A stretch of DNA of 64,000 nucleotides from Deinandra increscens subsp. villosa (Eukaryota; Streptophyta; Magnoliopsida; Asterales; Asteraceae), in the NCBI GenBank assembly GCA_039602395.1, contig JBCNJP010000007.1, positions 125,910,952-125,974,951 on the forward strand. The letters run 5' to 3'. Position numbers and translations under genes: made by a program. This document shows positions 23,548 to 36,244 of this stretch, piece by piece (positions within the stretch are counted from its first letter, which is position 1; every line of letters starts with the position of its first letter). The notes below the pieces were generated by a model. It worked only from the letters and a program-made list of their open reading frames with translations. It was not told where the DNA came from and searched no databases.

Positions 23548-23838
23548 GATGTCCTATCTTATATAATGAAATGGTTTATTGGTTATGGCAAATCTTTTGA
23601 ACTTTCTTTATGTATTACCTTTATAAAAAAACAATAAAGATATGAATTTTGTTATCAGGTGAATATAAATAAAACAAGATTTTATAACTCGTATGTTGCC
23701 GCGAGTACACAAAACAGTTGAATTGCTTGCTATAACTTTACGTAAAGAAGACAAAATAAAAAAAACGTGTAATTAAACCAAAAAAAATTTATTACATCAA
23801 CAAAACATCAACCACTTTACTAAAACTCATTATTGATA

Positions 23839-23840
<2 letters not shown>

Positions 23841-23897
<57 letters not shown>
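23841..23897. repeat. (TAA)19 microsatellite
   Basis: An uninterrupted trinucleotide run of about 57 bp, within AT-rich spacer. Confidence 0.95.
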
Positions 23898-23898
<1 letters not shown>

Positions 23899-23899
23899 T

Positions 23900-25523
23900 T
23901 TGGACAAAGAAAAAAAAGGAACAAAAAGAAATAAAGAAAAAAGGTGAAAAACAAAAATTAAAAAATATATAGATTATAACTTCTAATAAAATATTCAATT
24001 TTATCCCATCAAACTTATATTTTGTTCATAAGGGAGATACCGTAATTTTGTTAAAAACTCTAATTCAACATCTGTATATGACGTCAAGTGATAATGATAA
24101 AACCAAACTTTTGAATATTATTAGATAGAATCTACCAAAAATATAAAACACAATTGGTGGACGTTACGTATTGTGATTTGTGAAAGCTACCCATAAGTTT
24201 CCATGGCACTTATTCATTTGGTAGCAAACCAAATTAAAAAATGGATAAAAGAAGGAATCTTGAAATTTTTAGCGCAACCAGAAGTTGCTAGGCGTGTGTT
24301 GATAAGTATTTTATTGCGGTTTCTATATATAGTATGTTATCAAACATTCGTTGTTGGGATAAATCTTTCTCCCCTTCGCACCCATTGAGACAAGTCGCGC
24401 GACCCACTCACACCACATTGGGGCAGTGTTACATGGCGTGAGTGGGACTCACGGGGCCAATCGCGGTGGTATACCACTCAACCCGAACATTCCGGCTTTT
24501 GTGAACCTGAAATAAATCACAAACAAAAAATGCAAAAATTGGTGCAATCTTGCACCAACCCCTAACCATACACCATACACATGATGCAATATAGCATGCC
24601 GTGAATAAATATTCCTGTTATTCTTGAGCTTCATCGCAAAGGGGACAAAAGGTTTCTTTTTTAAGGTATTGTAATATTTTTTTGAAGTATTTTTTTTAAG
24701 GCGGAGGGTTTAAGTTCAAATAAATGGTGTTAATAGTGTTGGGTTGTCGGTGTAAATTCTTCAACCCTAACCCAACCCGCATAATTATGTGTGTCATTTT
24801 ATGTCGTGTCGACCTACTTAATTTGTGTCTTGTTCGGGTTGTGTTTCAGTTTAACTCATATTATGTTTATCTATAAATTTATTTAATACATAATAATTTG
24901 TAATGATATAAACAATTAGTTAATATACTTAAATAAAAACTTTTTTTTTTAAATCTGTCTTTTTTTATTTCTTTTTCTTATTTCTAAATAATATTTAATA
25001 AACCTAGTTTATATACTTAACTCGATATAAGAAGAAACAAACATAAAATATGAAAAAAAATATGTATTTGGAACTAATAAATTAAGATTGTTGAAAGTAG
25101 AAAAAGATGAAAGAAAAAATAAACGACTTTAGAACTTTATATCCAGAGATAAAAGTTAAAAATCAATATATATAAGTTTCATATTAATGTTTTTTTTATC
25201 TCTACAATTTAAATGTTTAAATTTCAAAAATTCTTAAACAGGTTAATAGTTTGATTTACTTAATCAACAGGTCGTGTTCGAGTTTAATTCTAAAGAGGTA
25301 GGGTTCAGGTTGACATGTTTAAGAAAATGGGTCAATAAGACTGACCCAAAACTTATGTTTTCTTATATCATATTCAGGTCGGGTCAGAAATCATCTCCCC
25401 TATGTTCTATGTTCTATAGTAAAGGTGCAAAATAAAACCGTTAAACAAATTACGGATTCAAGTGCGACATCATCTCGGTGTTGAAGAGGGTAGGGGACTA
25501 GGGGTCATGATCCTGCTTCACAT
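23900..25523. other. Spacer with no confident gene
   Basis: A 61-codon frame at 24203-24388 (starts MALIHLVANQIKKWIKEGIL) has an ATG but no family I recognise. A short hairpin with arms CCCACTCAC and GTGAGTGGG lies near 24394-24450. From about 24730 to 25395 the sequence resembles hAT-like repeats built on GGGTTGACC and GGGTCA words, but I cannot delimit it. Confidence 0.4.
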
Positions 25524-25526
25524 TTA

Positions 25527-25833
25527 GGCTATCCGTAGTGGATGGAGCCCCGGGTGGGGGGTTATGCGCCATGTGGCGGATGACGTGGAAATGGGGGGTT
25601 ATGAGGTAAGGGGTGTAGTGGGGGGTTATGAGGATGGGGGTTATGAGATATGAGGTGTACCGAATAGGAAAAAAGAAAAAAAAAACAAAAAAAACATGTG
25701 AGTTGCACCGGCGCCATGAACATGGCGCCTTTGACCTCCAAAGCTAACATGGCGCCCCGGGGGGCGGTGCGGGGCGTTATATGGGGCGCCATATTACAAT
25801 TTTTTGCTCCATAACGCCCCATTACGGATAGCC
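25527..25833. mobile_element. Harbinger-type MITE, copy D (GGCTATCCGTA family)
   Basis: The terminal inverted repeats are GGCTATCCGTAGTGG and, on the other strand, GGCTATCCGTAATGG. TTA lies on both sides (25524-25526 and 25834-25836). The interior is rich in GGGGGTTATG and GGGGCGTTAT, and no protein is encoded. It is recent enough that the ends still match at 14 of 15 positions. Confidence 0.85.
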
Positions 25834-26468
25834 TTATGACGTCCTATTCTATGACTTGTAGACTTTTATAAACGGTAAACTTATATTACTTTTTAACTAA
25901 TTCATTTGAAATTAACACATTGAAGATGATATTAACAAGATTCAATCTTGGTTTATGAGTTTATCTCAAAAGGGTTTTACAACTATAGTTACATCAATTT
26001 ACATATATGTTTAGGAAATGCGTACATGTTTTTTTAAAGTTTGACCTAACTTAACTTTATGTATTATACAAGTGGGGCGACCCGCGCTTCGCCGCGGAGC
26101 CAAGCCGTTTTAGAAATTCGGTTAGCGAAACCATGAGATACGGACCGTGCTAAGTTCAAAGAGACTCTGGCATATCTAGCTCCATCGTCGTTAGCAAAAT
26201 GATCAACGATAAGTGCCATGTAAAACTAATGTTGATGATACATATAAATTTTGTTCCAACAAAGAGAGTGAATGTAAAAGCATGACCAAATTTATATCAT
26301 TCAAATGATGTACCTTAGAATGGGTAATATCATTCACAAATAAAGAAAATGTAAAATCACAATTTACCATGTCGTTTCACGACGACGTCTTTCTACATTA
26401 AATACACGTCCTTCCATATTAAATACGTCATTTTTAACCAAGAAATAAAATGTCCCAAGATTGCCAAG

Positions 26469-26758
26469 CAGTGGCGGATCCAGGAAAAAATATCAGGGGT
26501 AGCGGGGACTAACGGGGGTTCGGGGGCAGCGCCCTCGAAAATTTTTTTTAGATAGTTAACGGACTTTTAATCATATTTTTAAGAGCCTTTTAATCATATT
26601 TTTAAGTAAAAGCCATAAAATTTCTTCCAGGGGTCGCGAAAAATTCGTTTCAGGGGTCGCGAAAAACCGAAAACCTATAAAAAAAAAAAATTGCACGTCG
26701 GGGTAAAAGTTCAGGGGTAGCGGGCGCTACCCCTGGACCCTTACTGGGTCCGCCACTG
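26469..26758. mobile_element. hAT MITE, 290 bp, perfect target duplication
   Basis: The left end CAGTGGCGGATCCAGG and the inverted right end (CAGTGGCGGACCCAGT on the minus strand) form the terminal inverted repeat. TTGCCAAG is duplicated exactly (26461-26468 and 26759-26766). The interior repeats CAGGGGTCGCGAAAAA and GGGTAGCGGGCGCTACCCCT. The interior relates to the older element at 20269. Confidence 0.92.
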
Positions 26759-26766
26759 TTGCCAAG

Positions 26767-29498
26767 AAAGCAATTGATGCAATAGTTTGCAAAGTGCGGT
26801 GTAAACACATTTAGTTCATATCAAATTCTTAGATGTGCAATAAAAATTAAATCTATAACTAAGATACAAAATACCTTCCAAATTTAAGCTAGTAGTGTCG
26901 ACTGGTACTTCTTATCTGGCAGTCTTTGTTAGCTGCCCATCAGTCCATGCTTTGTCTCGATCTATAACATGGAAATGAGATCTTATTGTGGTACCAATTG
27001 AAGTGCTCAACTGCACCAACAAATTATTGATAAATACAATATTTAATTATCCATCTACCCATCTAACAGATGTGGGTGCAAGTTTACACATTTAGGTGTG
27101 TAAGGACGCATCAAAAGAAGAAAATTCAGACGAAACATGGTCTTCGTTTAGCCAAGTTGCACATAAACTAAAAACCCCCACCTGCATCTCTTTGCCCCAG
27201 TCCATGCTAACACTCAACACAAAATTAGTAAAATTATATAAAAGAAAGTTAATTCAATCAAATAAACTCACCTCTATTTGGCTTACCTTTATAGTGGCCT
27301 ACATGTTACACTCAGTTGTTCCGTTTCAATTTTCCTTTACAGTTCATCTTTTTAATCACATACATGTAGATGAAATGAACATTCCACCAAACATTAATTT
27401 TTTAGTGATTGGAAACTAACCTATACAAATAAGATTAAACTTTCAGGGAAACAAAAATAGTTTGCGAAATGAAGGAAAGGAGAGAAATTAGCTTTCTACA
27501 AATTTGACCCATTATCAAGGCTGAGCAACTTAATAAAACTGGTATCTATGACCCACTTAAAAAATATTACATGTTTCACATGTTCAATAAAACTGATCAA
27601 CTAAGCATGTCAAATAAAAAATAATGACAGCTTGATAAATTGAGTCATTTAAACTTTTTAATCCTTCTCTGAGTGGTTTCCATTTACATAGCATATGGAT
27701 TTCAATTGGCAGAATTCGAAGACATGGTCATTATCGCCTAAATCCTCATACCCAACAACTCAAAGACGACATTCAGGCTCAAAAACGCCAAACACAACTG
27801 TGAAGATATTCCATCACATGAAGCGGTCCTCTTTCTATTAAGATATGGCATAATACAATCTATTTTCACATAAATTAAGAAGCTATAGCAAAAAAAATAG
27901 ACTACTTTAACAGAGAACGCTCTCTATCATCTATAGTCACCCAACGCATGCTATACCATCACTAAAAAAGAAGGAAACATAAAACAAACACATAATAGAA
28001 CAAAACAACCGAAACTATAAGCCCCACACATGGAATAAATATGTAAAAAGCATGGAGAGAAGGCTAATTTATTTACCTACAAAGATAAAGAGAATGCAAT
28101 ATAATAGGCTCTGCAAAACAACCTAAAATAAACATAAGAAAATATAACAGAAATGAATATGAAACAATAAGGTTGAAACGTACCCTAGAAGCAGTTAAGC
28201 ACCATGATCGCCGAACATGGAATTCTACTCACAAACAAATTATAACCACAGTTACAATTTAAGAAAACATGGAATTCTGAGTACGGAAAATGTTCAACAG
28301 TAAGTGTTTGTAAGCGAGTATTATAAAGTCCAACAAAGGCAATAGTTTAACAGAACATAAGGACCCAATCTATAAAACATGTAATCCTATTGAACAAATG
28401 GAATATAATTTAACAGAAAAACAAAATTTGGCTGAAATGATCAATATGTATGGACAAATAATTACCCGTAAAATCTCAACCACAACAGATCTGGAACACT
28501 AAATCGGTAAAGGTGAAGAAACAAAGCTTCTGCGAAAAAGATTCAAACAACATTAATATATCGGAATCACAGTAAAGAAAGAGATAAATCATTATGAAAA
28601 TTCCTAGAGCTTGACAATAATCAAAAGAGGGGTTTTTCTCTGGTACCTGATATCGAATTTCTTTAGAGACAACGAAGGTGGAAGGAAGTCGTAGAAGAAA
28701 GAGATGCACTCAGAACAGTTAATATAACCATCAATTTCACAGATAGGGATTGTTCACCGTTGTCGCTTCAATAATCACCGTCGCTTCAACGTCGTAGGCG
28801 GAGCGAAGACGACAACAACGAAGAACCAACAACACAACCATATTCGTCACTCTGTATGAGAAATCCGATCGCTGGCCAGTTTACCGCATGGAGTTGGTCG
28901 AGAAGCCAGAGAGAGACAAAAGGAGAATTAGGGGTTGGTGAGGATGAGAGAGACTAAGACCTTGTCGGAAGGCAAATCGGAGAGAACTCCGACTTGAGAG
29001 TGAAGGAGGACGCTGGATCGGAAGCATTTGGTGGAGATGGTAGATGCACTGAGAGGAGGGATGGGTTTTGATAGAGTAGATGGAAATATGGAATATGGGA
29101 GAAATGGGTCTTGATAGGTTTTACACGCCATTGTGGCAGAAGCAGAGATATAGTCAGTCTAAAGAATAGAGATAAATATGCGTATGATATACGCAACCCA
29201 CGTAGCAAGAGTTACAACCACTTATATCTTTTACCGCATGAAAACTTGTAACCAATGCAGTCAGTCTTGTAAATGTGCACTGATCTTTACCAAGAAACCA
29301 ATTCTATGATCCATATGGATATGAATAGTCCACATGACCCATTATTACCCGCGTCTATTTACAGCCGAGAAAAGCAAATTCATGCATTAGAGGGTTGTAA
29401 GGTGGGTTCTAAAAGTAGTACCATGTGTGCAATATTGGTTTGTACATTATGTTTTAGAGTTTGTACTATAGGTTGTCTTTTGTATATATAGGGTAATA
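26767..29498. other. Gene-poor stretch
   Basis: AT-rich sequence with scattered short frames. The minus-strand frames near 28928-29208 are adjacent, overlapping and unlike any family I know. The minus-strand direction around 28476-28709 may be remnant exon-like sequence, but nothing is solid enough to call a gene. Confidence 0.4.
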
Positions 29499-29529
29499 CT
29501 AGATAGTGACCCGTCTACGCATTCGGGTC
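29499..29529 (-). mobile_element. Helitron 3' terminus (minus strand)
   Basis: On the minus strand a hairpin with arms GACCCG and CGGGTC (29508-29529) is followed by ACTAT and then CTAG (29499-29502) and T. This matches the Helitron 3' end. The element body would extend to the right of 29529; its 5' end was not found. Confidence 0.6.
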
Positions 29530-29937
29530 ACCATTTCAAAAACTTCGATGTTTTATATAGGTCATATCACTCCTTATGAGTTTCACCAACAAAGCCAAAC
29601 AAAGCTAAAAAGGAATCTATAATTAATCATTACATGGGTGGAATATTCCAATTTTTCATAGGACAAAGTAATGAAAGTTTTGGAAGCAAAAATTATTATG
29701 AAAACATTTTACTTCGGGGTACATTACCAATTTAAGCATGGTTTGTCCTTGTCGGATTTCTGGTTTGAATGGTAAATCATTTCAATTGAAAAAGATAAGT
29801 AGATCAGGTATAGGATGGTAATCTTAACCCGCATATAAAAATTTGGGTCATAATTGGTTATTTTTTAAACCTGGTGGGTTGAATTGGGTCAACTAATAAT
29901 CTAAGAGGGTCAAAATGGGTCAGTTTATAAAATTAGG

Positions 29938-30580
29938 TAGCGTTTGGTATGCAGGAATGGAGTGTGAAATGAAATGAGTCATTACATCGAAATGAAAAAT
30001 GACATATTTGGTAGAGCATTAAAATGGACCATTACATAAGGAATGCAATTCCTTTCATTTTTTAAGATTTTCATTCCATGGGGAATGAGTGTTTTTTTCG
30101 ATTCCTTCAAGGAATGGAATGAAATCTTTTTTCTCAATTAAGTTTCTTCTTAAAACTTTATGTAAAAAAATGAAAAATTTAAAAAAAAAATTTAAAAATT
30201 AAAAAAAAGATACAAATAAAAATAAGACAATAAATAAAAACTAAAAACAAAAGAATAATAAAGATAAAACTAAATTAGAAAATAAGAAATAAAAAACAAA
30301 TAAAATAAAAAATATAAATTAAATTATTTAATAAAAAATTAAAAATTAAAAATTTTAAAAATTTAAACATTGAAAATTATAAATATAAAACATATATATT
30401 ATTTAAATGAAAATATTAGTAAATGATATTCAATTATTTCACTTTACTAACCATCAAACAATACTAAGCAATGATTTATTTCATTCTCACATCGTAACCA
30501 AACACGACGATAGAATGGTAATGATCTATTTTATTCTCTTGATCATTTCATTCCCTAGCCCATTCCATTCCCTCGCCCGG
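29938..30580. mobile_element. AT-rich inverted-repeat MITE-like element
   Basis: The left part (GCGTTTGGTATGCAGGAATG from about 29940) recurs inverted on the right (CATTCTCACATCGTAACCAAACAC, part shown, near 30481-30507). Copies of GGAATGRAATG words occur at both ends. The centre is almost pure A/T. No exact target duplication was found, so the boundaries are approximate. Confidence 0.45.
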
Positions 30581-30859
30581 GTCAAAAGCAACGTTAACAA
30601 CGATTCCTCTCTTAGCCTCTTTCCATTCGAGTATTCAAACGGTTCTCTGGTTCTCTATTCCATTCGACAATTACTCATCAACGATTTCTCTTTTCATTTG
30701 ACGATTACTCATCATCGTTAAAGAATCGACTCTCGATTTCATTAGACGATTCTCTGCATCTCGATTTCACTCTTCCATTCGGCGAATCCACTATGTCTTG
30801 ATTCTTGGTTCTCAGTTATGGGTCATGCGGGTAAGTCGTCGACAATCACGTTGTAAACC

Positions 30860-31340
30860 CTAGCATATTCAATCAGTTTTGCAGCTTAAAATGCACGTCT
30901 AAGTCTCGAGATTTTCGGAGCTTATGAAGAAGCTTCTAGATTCATCAGGAAAATATGAGAAGCATCATATAAAATATCTAAGAAAACTAGTGGAATAATC
31001 TAGAAAATAATACATGGAAATATCAAAGATATTTCCATAGAAATGTGTAGAATAGTGTAGAAAAATCTGAAGATTCCAAGTCACACTATAAATATGGTGG
31101 GGGTGGTCATTTGCAAACCCCCTCATAAGTTGTGATCAAAACATACTTGTAAAGAAGCTCTCTCTCGTAAGCTTTCTTGTGTAATGCTAATCGTTCTTCT
31201 TGTACACAACCTTGTATTCTACTCTTCTAGTCTTTAGAATCATTTCACGAGTTTGGAGAAAGGTTATTTTAGTACGGTGACTAAGATCCGAACGTAAGTT
31301 AGAGAATTACTCCGTGACATTATCCTTTAATGTTTCGAAT
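30860..31340 (+). repeat. LTR-like or pararetroviral-like promoter module
   Basis: A TATA box (CACTATAAATATGGTGG) near 31083 is followed by a leader with CTCTCTCTCGTAAGC and TTGTACACAACCTTG. The upstream part has TTCTAGA- and GATATTTCC-type repeats. The architecture is like the U3-R-U5 of a retroelement, but no matching second copy, primer-binding site or target duplication is visible, so this is only a suggestion. Confidence 0.25.
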
Positions 31341-31758
31341 TAAATACTTACAGCTCATTGGGCATGTTCTCCTATATAAAAAAACCTACGATGGCTTGGC
31401 TTTCTTCAAGACAATTCGAATTCCCCTTACTTTTGAGTTTTGAAAGAACTAGATCGGTCGGCGCCTGAGTTCCGTTGTTATTGTTGTTATGTCGCCATAC
31501 AAAACCATTTTTCTTTCATTTCGTTATTTTATGTTTTAATCCCCATATTCATTTGTTTAATCGTTTCACTTCATCTTCTATTTTTATCATCACAAACAAC
31601 ATGAGTTTATTATCTGTTGTTAATTTTCGCCTAACAATGTTGGTATCCCTTACCCCACGTCATTAAAAGTTTGAACCGGGAAACACACAAACCCAGGTGA
31701 TATTTAAACACATGCATAATGTCGGTTGTTCCAATTCACATCACAAACATCGGCAACA

Positions 31759-33352
31759 ATGGGCGATTTTTCTACTAGCGAACTACCGCTTCTGCAAACC
31801 GAAGAGGTAAATACCGTTTCTGAGGTCATCTATCTCTGATATTGCTCTTGTCGTCTACTTTATGTTAATTTTTTACTTCTTCTGGACATCTAATTGACCT
31901 CTCTTCTAAAATTAACGTCAATTGATGTTAATTGTACTCAACTGATGCTAATACTGCTTGCTTGAGTTTCGTTATGGACCTCAAATTGATCTCTGTTCTA
32001 AATTTAACATTAATTAATGTTAATTGTACTCAATTGATGCTAACTATTGCATGCTTGAGTTTTGTTCAGATCTGAGATTCCTTATTGCTTCTATAATTGC
32101 TTTCATACTGTTTGACATGTAAACATATCTGATAAATCATTTTTTAGCTATATTGATTGCCAATTGCTCCATTTAATCTCATTTTTGTTGTTTTGTTGAT
32201 CGCTAATTCCGTTAAGCATGTACATGTCAAATCCCTTTAAACATAATTGGTGTCTATATGTAAACGTCACACTATTTCGTTTGTATTTATGTACATGTTC
32301 GAAAATTGTTGTCTGTATGTACACATAATTGAACAATATAAATCTCTACACTGATCATTAGTTCATGTTCTTCATTTGTAAGTTTGATCATTGGTTTATG
32401 GTCTTCATTTGTAGGATGTTACTAGACTATATTATCTAATTGTCTTCAAAACTTAAACATGAAAATTGTTGTATGTATGTACACACACTATTATAATGTA
32501 AATGTCTACACTGATCATTAGTTCATGTTCTTCATTTGTAAGATGTGATTAAACATTGTTATCTAATTGTCTCCACTCTTTTTTTTAAGTAGATAAGTAC
32601 ATATGTGGCATGGAACAGAAAGTTGATATGCTATGGAATAGCTTTTGCAATGATTGCAGCTCCTGCACTTTGCGGAAAGAACTATGCAACTAACTTTAGT
32701 GTTGGTCTTAGAATTTGGATACCGGTTGTGACATCTTTAGCCTTGATCCTATTTGTGTTTACTCAGCGTTCAGTTTCCACTCCTTTTGCATCAGTGTTCA
32801 TTGCTTTGGGATTTATATGCATTGATCTATTGGTTGTAATTTCCATCCTACCGAAGGGTATTGAGTTCACAGGTTTACGAATGGTCATATTTGTCTTCCC
32901 TGATTTCTTTCTTTGATGGTATTAATATCGTTTAAAAAAGGGGGGGGGGGGGGGACAACACCACGAATGAGGGAACGTGGATAGACGAAGTTAGTCAACA
33001 GGCATGGAAAACTCTCGCGGTCATAATGTTTGGCACTGTTGGTGTCAGTTTTGTAAAAGAAGAAGTTGTCATAGCTTTTATTAGAATCTATGCAGTTACT
33101 ATATTCATATTTTTCTGTGTTGCATGTTTTGTTGACACTACGTCCATGGTGACCCATGTTGCAACTTGGATCGCAGGCTGGGCGCAAGTACCGATGGTTG
33201 TCACAACCATCATCGGAGAGACCTTTCAACAGTTAGACATTGGCACTTATATCCTAATATCTTATGTTTTCCTGTCCGCTTCATCCCTCCTTTACATTTT
33301 CAAGATTATCACTGTGAATATGCTTTACAACTGTGTACCAGTTGTATTTTAG
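31759..33352 (+). CDS. Unassigned membrane protein, about seven transmembrane segments
   Basis: There are three exons: 31759-31806, 32593-32872 and 32985-33352 (696 nt, 231 aa plus stop). Exon 1 gives MGDFSTSELPLLQTEE. Hydrophobic segments follow in order: LICYGIAFAMIAAPALC, GLRIWIPVVTSLALILFVF, FASVFIALGFICIDLLVVIS, LAVIMFGTVGVSF, YAVTIFIFFCVACFV, TWIAGWAQVPMVVTTII and GTYILISYVFLSASSLLYIF. The last acceptor (GATAG at 32980-32984) keeps phase. An alternative after the AG at 32939-32940, beside a run of 15 G, would break the frame. I do not recognise the family. Codon quality and consistent phase suggest a real gene, but the weak acceptor and transposon-rich setting leave room for a pseudogene. 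Confidence 0.55.
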
Positions 33353-36090
33353 TGGATTTTGCTAAAGTTGAATTTTCACACCTTTAATTTTCACTAACGG
33401 AGTTTACCGTGTGGGATGAGAACCAGACCAGGACCCGAGCCATTAATTACAATCAAACAGAGCTAAAGGTTTCAAAATGAAAATATTTTCCAAACCGGGA
33501 AGTATTAAAAATGGAATTATAAAAATCCAGTGGAAGCATTAAAGTAAAGTTGCGTAAAACATGGCGCCCATTATTAAGTGAAACAAACTCTAGGTTTAAA
33601 AAACATGAAAACAAATACCCAAAAATAATAAAAAAAAGGTTTTCAACCAATGTATGCGTCCAAAGTCGATATCTCCTAGCGACCTACAAAACATGTATAA
33701 GTGCAAGTGTCAACTAATGTGGTGAGTTCACATAACTCATGTATGCATACAAGTATAGATAGGCACATACGAATACGACAATCTTTATTCATAAATAATA
33801 GTGTAAGCTACAAGTATAATCCATATCGTAGGTAGCTAGCCTAAGTTCATGTCACAAAAATGTTCGTAACCAAAGTTGGCTAATGTGTGTATGAATAATC
33901 CTTACGTGTTTTGTCTTCCCGGTGTCTACCCGATTATGGTATGTATAGGCGGATATTGCTCTCAGTCCGACCTTTAGTCGGGTGGTGCATCACGTGCCCG
34001 CTGATTGGGGTTTGTCAAACCGCAATAGTACTACTCAATATCACATTGCTATTTAACTACTAACGGTTCAATTAGTAATGACTTAAAGTAGGTATGAATT
34101 TAGGTGAACATGGGATATATAGTGGATTACCACTTTCACATAAATACAGTAAACAGTCGTTATCACCCTAAAACCGGGTGTAGCATAATCATTAGTGTGT
34201 TATCATCCTAACCAGATGTAACGGAATCATTAGTGTGTTATCATCCTAAAGCGGATATACGTAGCGGGGTTGTGAAACTCACATTTGGTTGCGTTGCTAC
34301 AAATTGCACTTGAACAAGTGCGAGTGGTTACGTGCGACCTAATATAACGAATATATTTTAGTCGATTAGAATTTGTCGCTATTACGAGTTGTTTAACTCA
34401 ACTAGAAATTTATCAGGTTTGCCTAACGACTTAGCATTTAACAAATACGGATGTACGCCCGAGACACTGAACCGAGGACATGATGGTTGATCACAAACTA
34501 GAGTGGTGTTGTTTAGTTTATTGTCATGTTTCATGCGGTAATGCGGATTTGCTACCAAATAATTACATGTCCTTCGAAGTTCACACCAAACATACGCTAC
34601 CATGCACACATACTTCAATCCTAACACAAGCTACTACACGTAATTCACAGTAGCAACATCAGTAAGAACGACCCACGTCACCCATATGGTGCAAAGTCGC
34701 CGAGGCGGCTTTGCATATTCTTGTCTTTCCCACCGAGGTGGGAGACTTAGGACTTTGTATGTTGCAAGTTTTCACATTTTGTTAAGTCCTATAACTGGTC
34801 TCTAGCATGAACAAGCATAAGATTCACATACCAAACACGTTATGCACACATGTAAAATCAACCAACTAGCAACTAAAATCAATGTCCCGTAGGCCACCCG
34901 TAACCTGGCTCAAACTCGGAATTAGATTCCAAATTTTTTCAGATTTGTAATTCCCTACGTTCTAATTATATTTATGTAGAACACAAAGTCCAAATAACAT
35001 CATAGCACGCCCAAACTAGCAGCCCAAAATAACAACTTCTAGAACATTGTTGTTTGCACACTGACCTTGTACCTACAGGACCAGTGCCTAAATAGGGGAC
35101 CTAGGGTGTGCCTTTATAGCGAAAATATATCTAAGACGCCCAATGTTGCAATGCAAAAAGAATCACCTTATTTGGATAAAAATTGAGTGAGTTATGACAC
35201 TTAGAAGTTAAACAAACTTTTTGTATTGTTGTTGTTTAAGGGAAAATGTGTAAGTTAACTTTATTAATCAATAACTTGACAAAGACTAAGAGTTTACCCA
35301 CCAAACTTTTCAGATAAAAGTTTCGAAGGGTTGAGTTTTGGATGATTAATTCGCGACTAAAAGCTGTTAAATCGACGGTTTTGAACACTCCGTGATGTTT
35401 GAATCATTGTCTTGTACGTTTCTTGATTAAACACGACGCAAAAATGCCGATTTAATGAGTTTTTGCCGTTTCTGGCAAGCTTGGTGTCGCCGAAAAAAAC
35501 GCGTTTATTAAAAAATATATATAATATTTTTTTATAAATTCAAATACGTAAAATAACTTTTAGTAAAACAAAAATCATCGGATTTTGTTTGAACGAAATA
35601 AATGTGTCTTGATGTTTTTATAAAAATGACAAGTTTTATTGAATTTAAAAGTTTATGATTTACCATATTTGTTTTCTAGTATAACATTTCAAGTAAATAA
35701 CATAATTTAGTTCAAATGAGTATATAATATAATTTAATAAAATGGTTAATTAATTCAACTAAACATATAAGAATAATGTAACTTATAATATAAAATAAAG
35801 AAGATAACTAATTTATTTCAAACAAGTAAAGAAATATTAAATAAACGACTAACTTAATTCAAAAATCAAAAGTTTAATTTCAAGAAGTAAATAAGCACTA
35901 TTTAATTAAAATACATAAATAATAAAATTTAAATAAATGAATAACAAAACTTAAATGAATTTAAACTCAAGGTTTTTGTTAATACTAAAACTACACGATT
36001 GTTACATTTAAGTAGTTAAAAAAGCTATACATGTAATATTTAAGAGAACGTGTTTTAATATTATCTTTATAAGTAATCAATTTTCTTGAT
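33353..36090. other. Gene-free spacer
   Basis: No credible coding frame. It contains a short tandem repeat at 34161-34269 and a pair of CGAGGCGG/CCGAGGTGG-like hairpin words near 34700-34740. From 35500 on it is very AT-rich. It may be an eroded LTR element but shows no LTR pair that I can see. Confidence 0.45.
34161..34269. repeat. Tandem repeat, about 38-40 bp unit, three copies
   Basis: Units start at 34161, 34201 and 34239 with TATCAYCCTAA, and the first two end ATCATTAGTGTGT. The copies are diverged. Confidence 0.75.
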
Positions 36091-36244
36091 TTGTTGTTAG
36101 ATTGGAATAAATATCAAAGAACTACTAATCCGAATTATAATTACTACAGAAGCTTCACAAATTTGAAAGTGGATTTACTCATGGAATGGGTTGAAAATGT
36201 TTGTCTCAGTTTCAAGGCATATTCTTATATATTTTATATTGCAG

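Larger units (their letters stand above)
26068..29498 (-). mobile_element. Possible Helitron body with no recognised gene
   Basis: On the minus strand the left edge carries a Helitron-like 3' hairpin (CCGCG, loop, CGCGG near 26081-26096) followed by ACTTG where CTAG would be expected. The right edge reads TATTACCCTATATATAC on the minus strand, similar to AT-rich Helitron 5' ends. Between them lie an inserted hAT MITE (26469-26758) and frames at 28928-29208 that I do not recognise. There is no Rep/helicase. The boundaries are inference. Confidence 0.3.

Noticed and set aside
23792..23998. Frame with a long Tyr run
   Set aside because: It is the TAA microsatellite read on the minus strand.
24203..24388. 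61-codon plus-strand frame
   Set aside because: ATG is present but no family, splice structure or neighbour supports it.
24394..24450. Hairpin CCCACTCAC/GTGAGTGGG
   Set aside because: Noted as possible MITE remnant, but no ends or target duplication could be placed.
33353..36090. Large LTR retroelement
   Set aside because: No LTR pair, binding site or pol motif was found.
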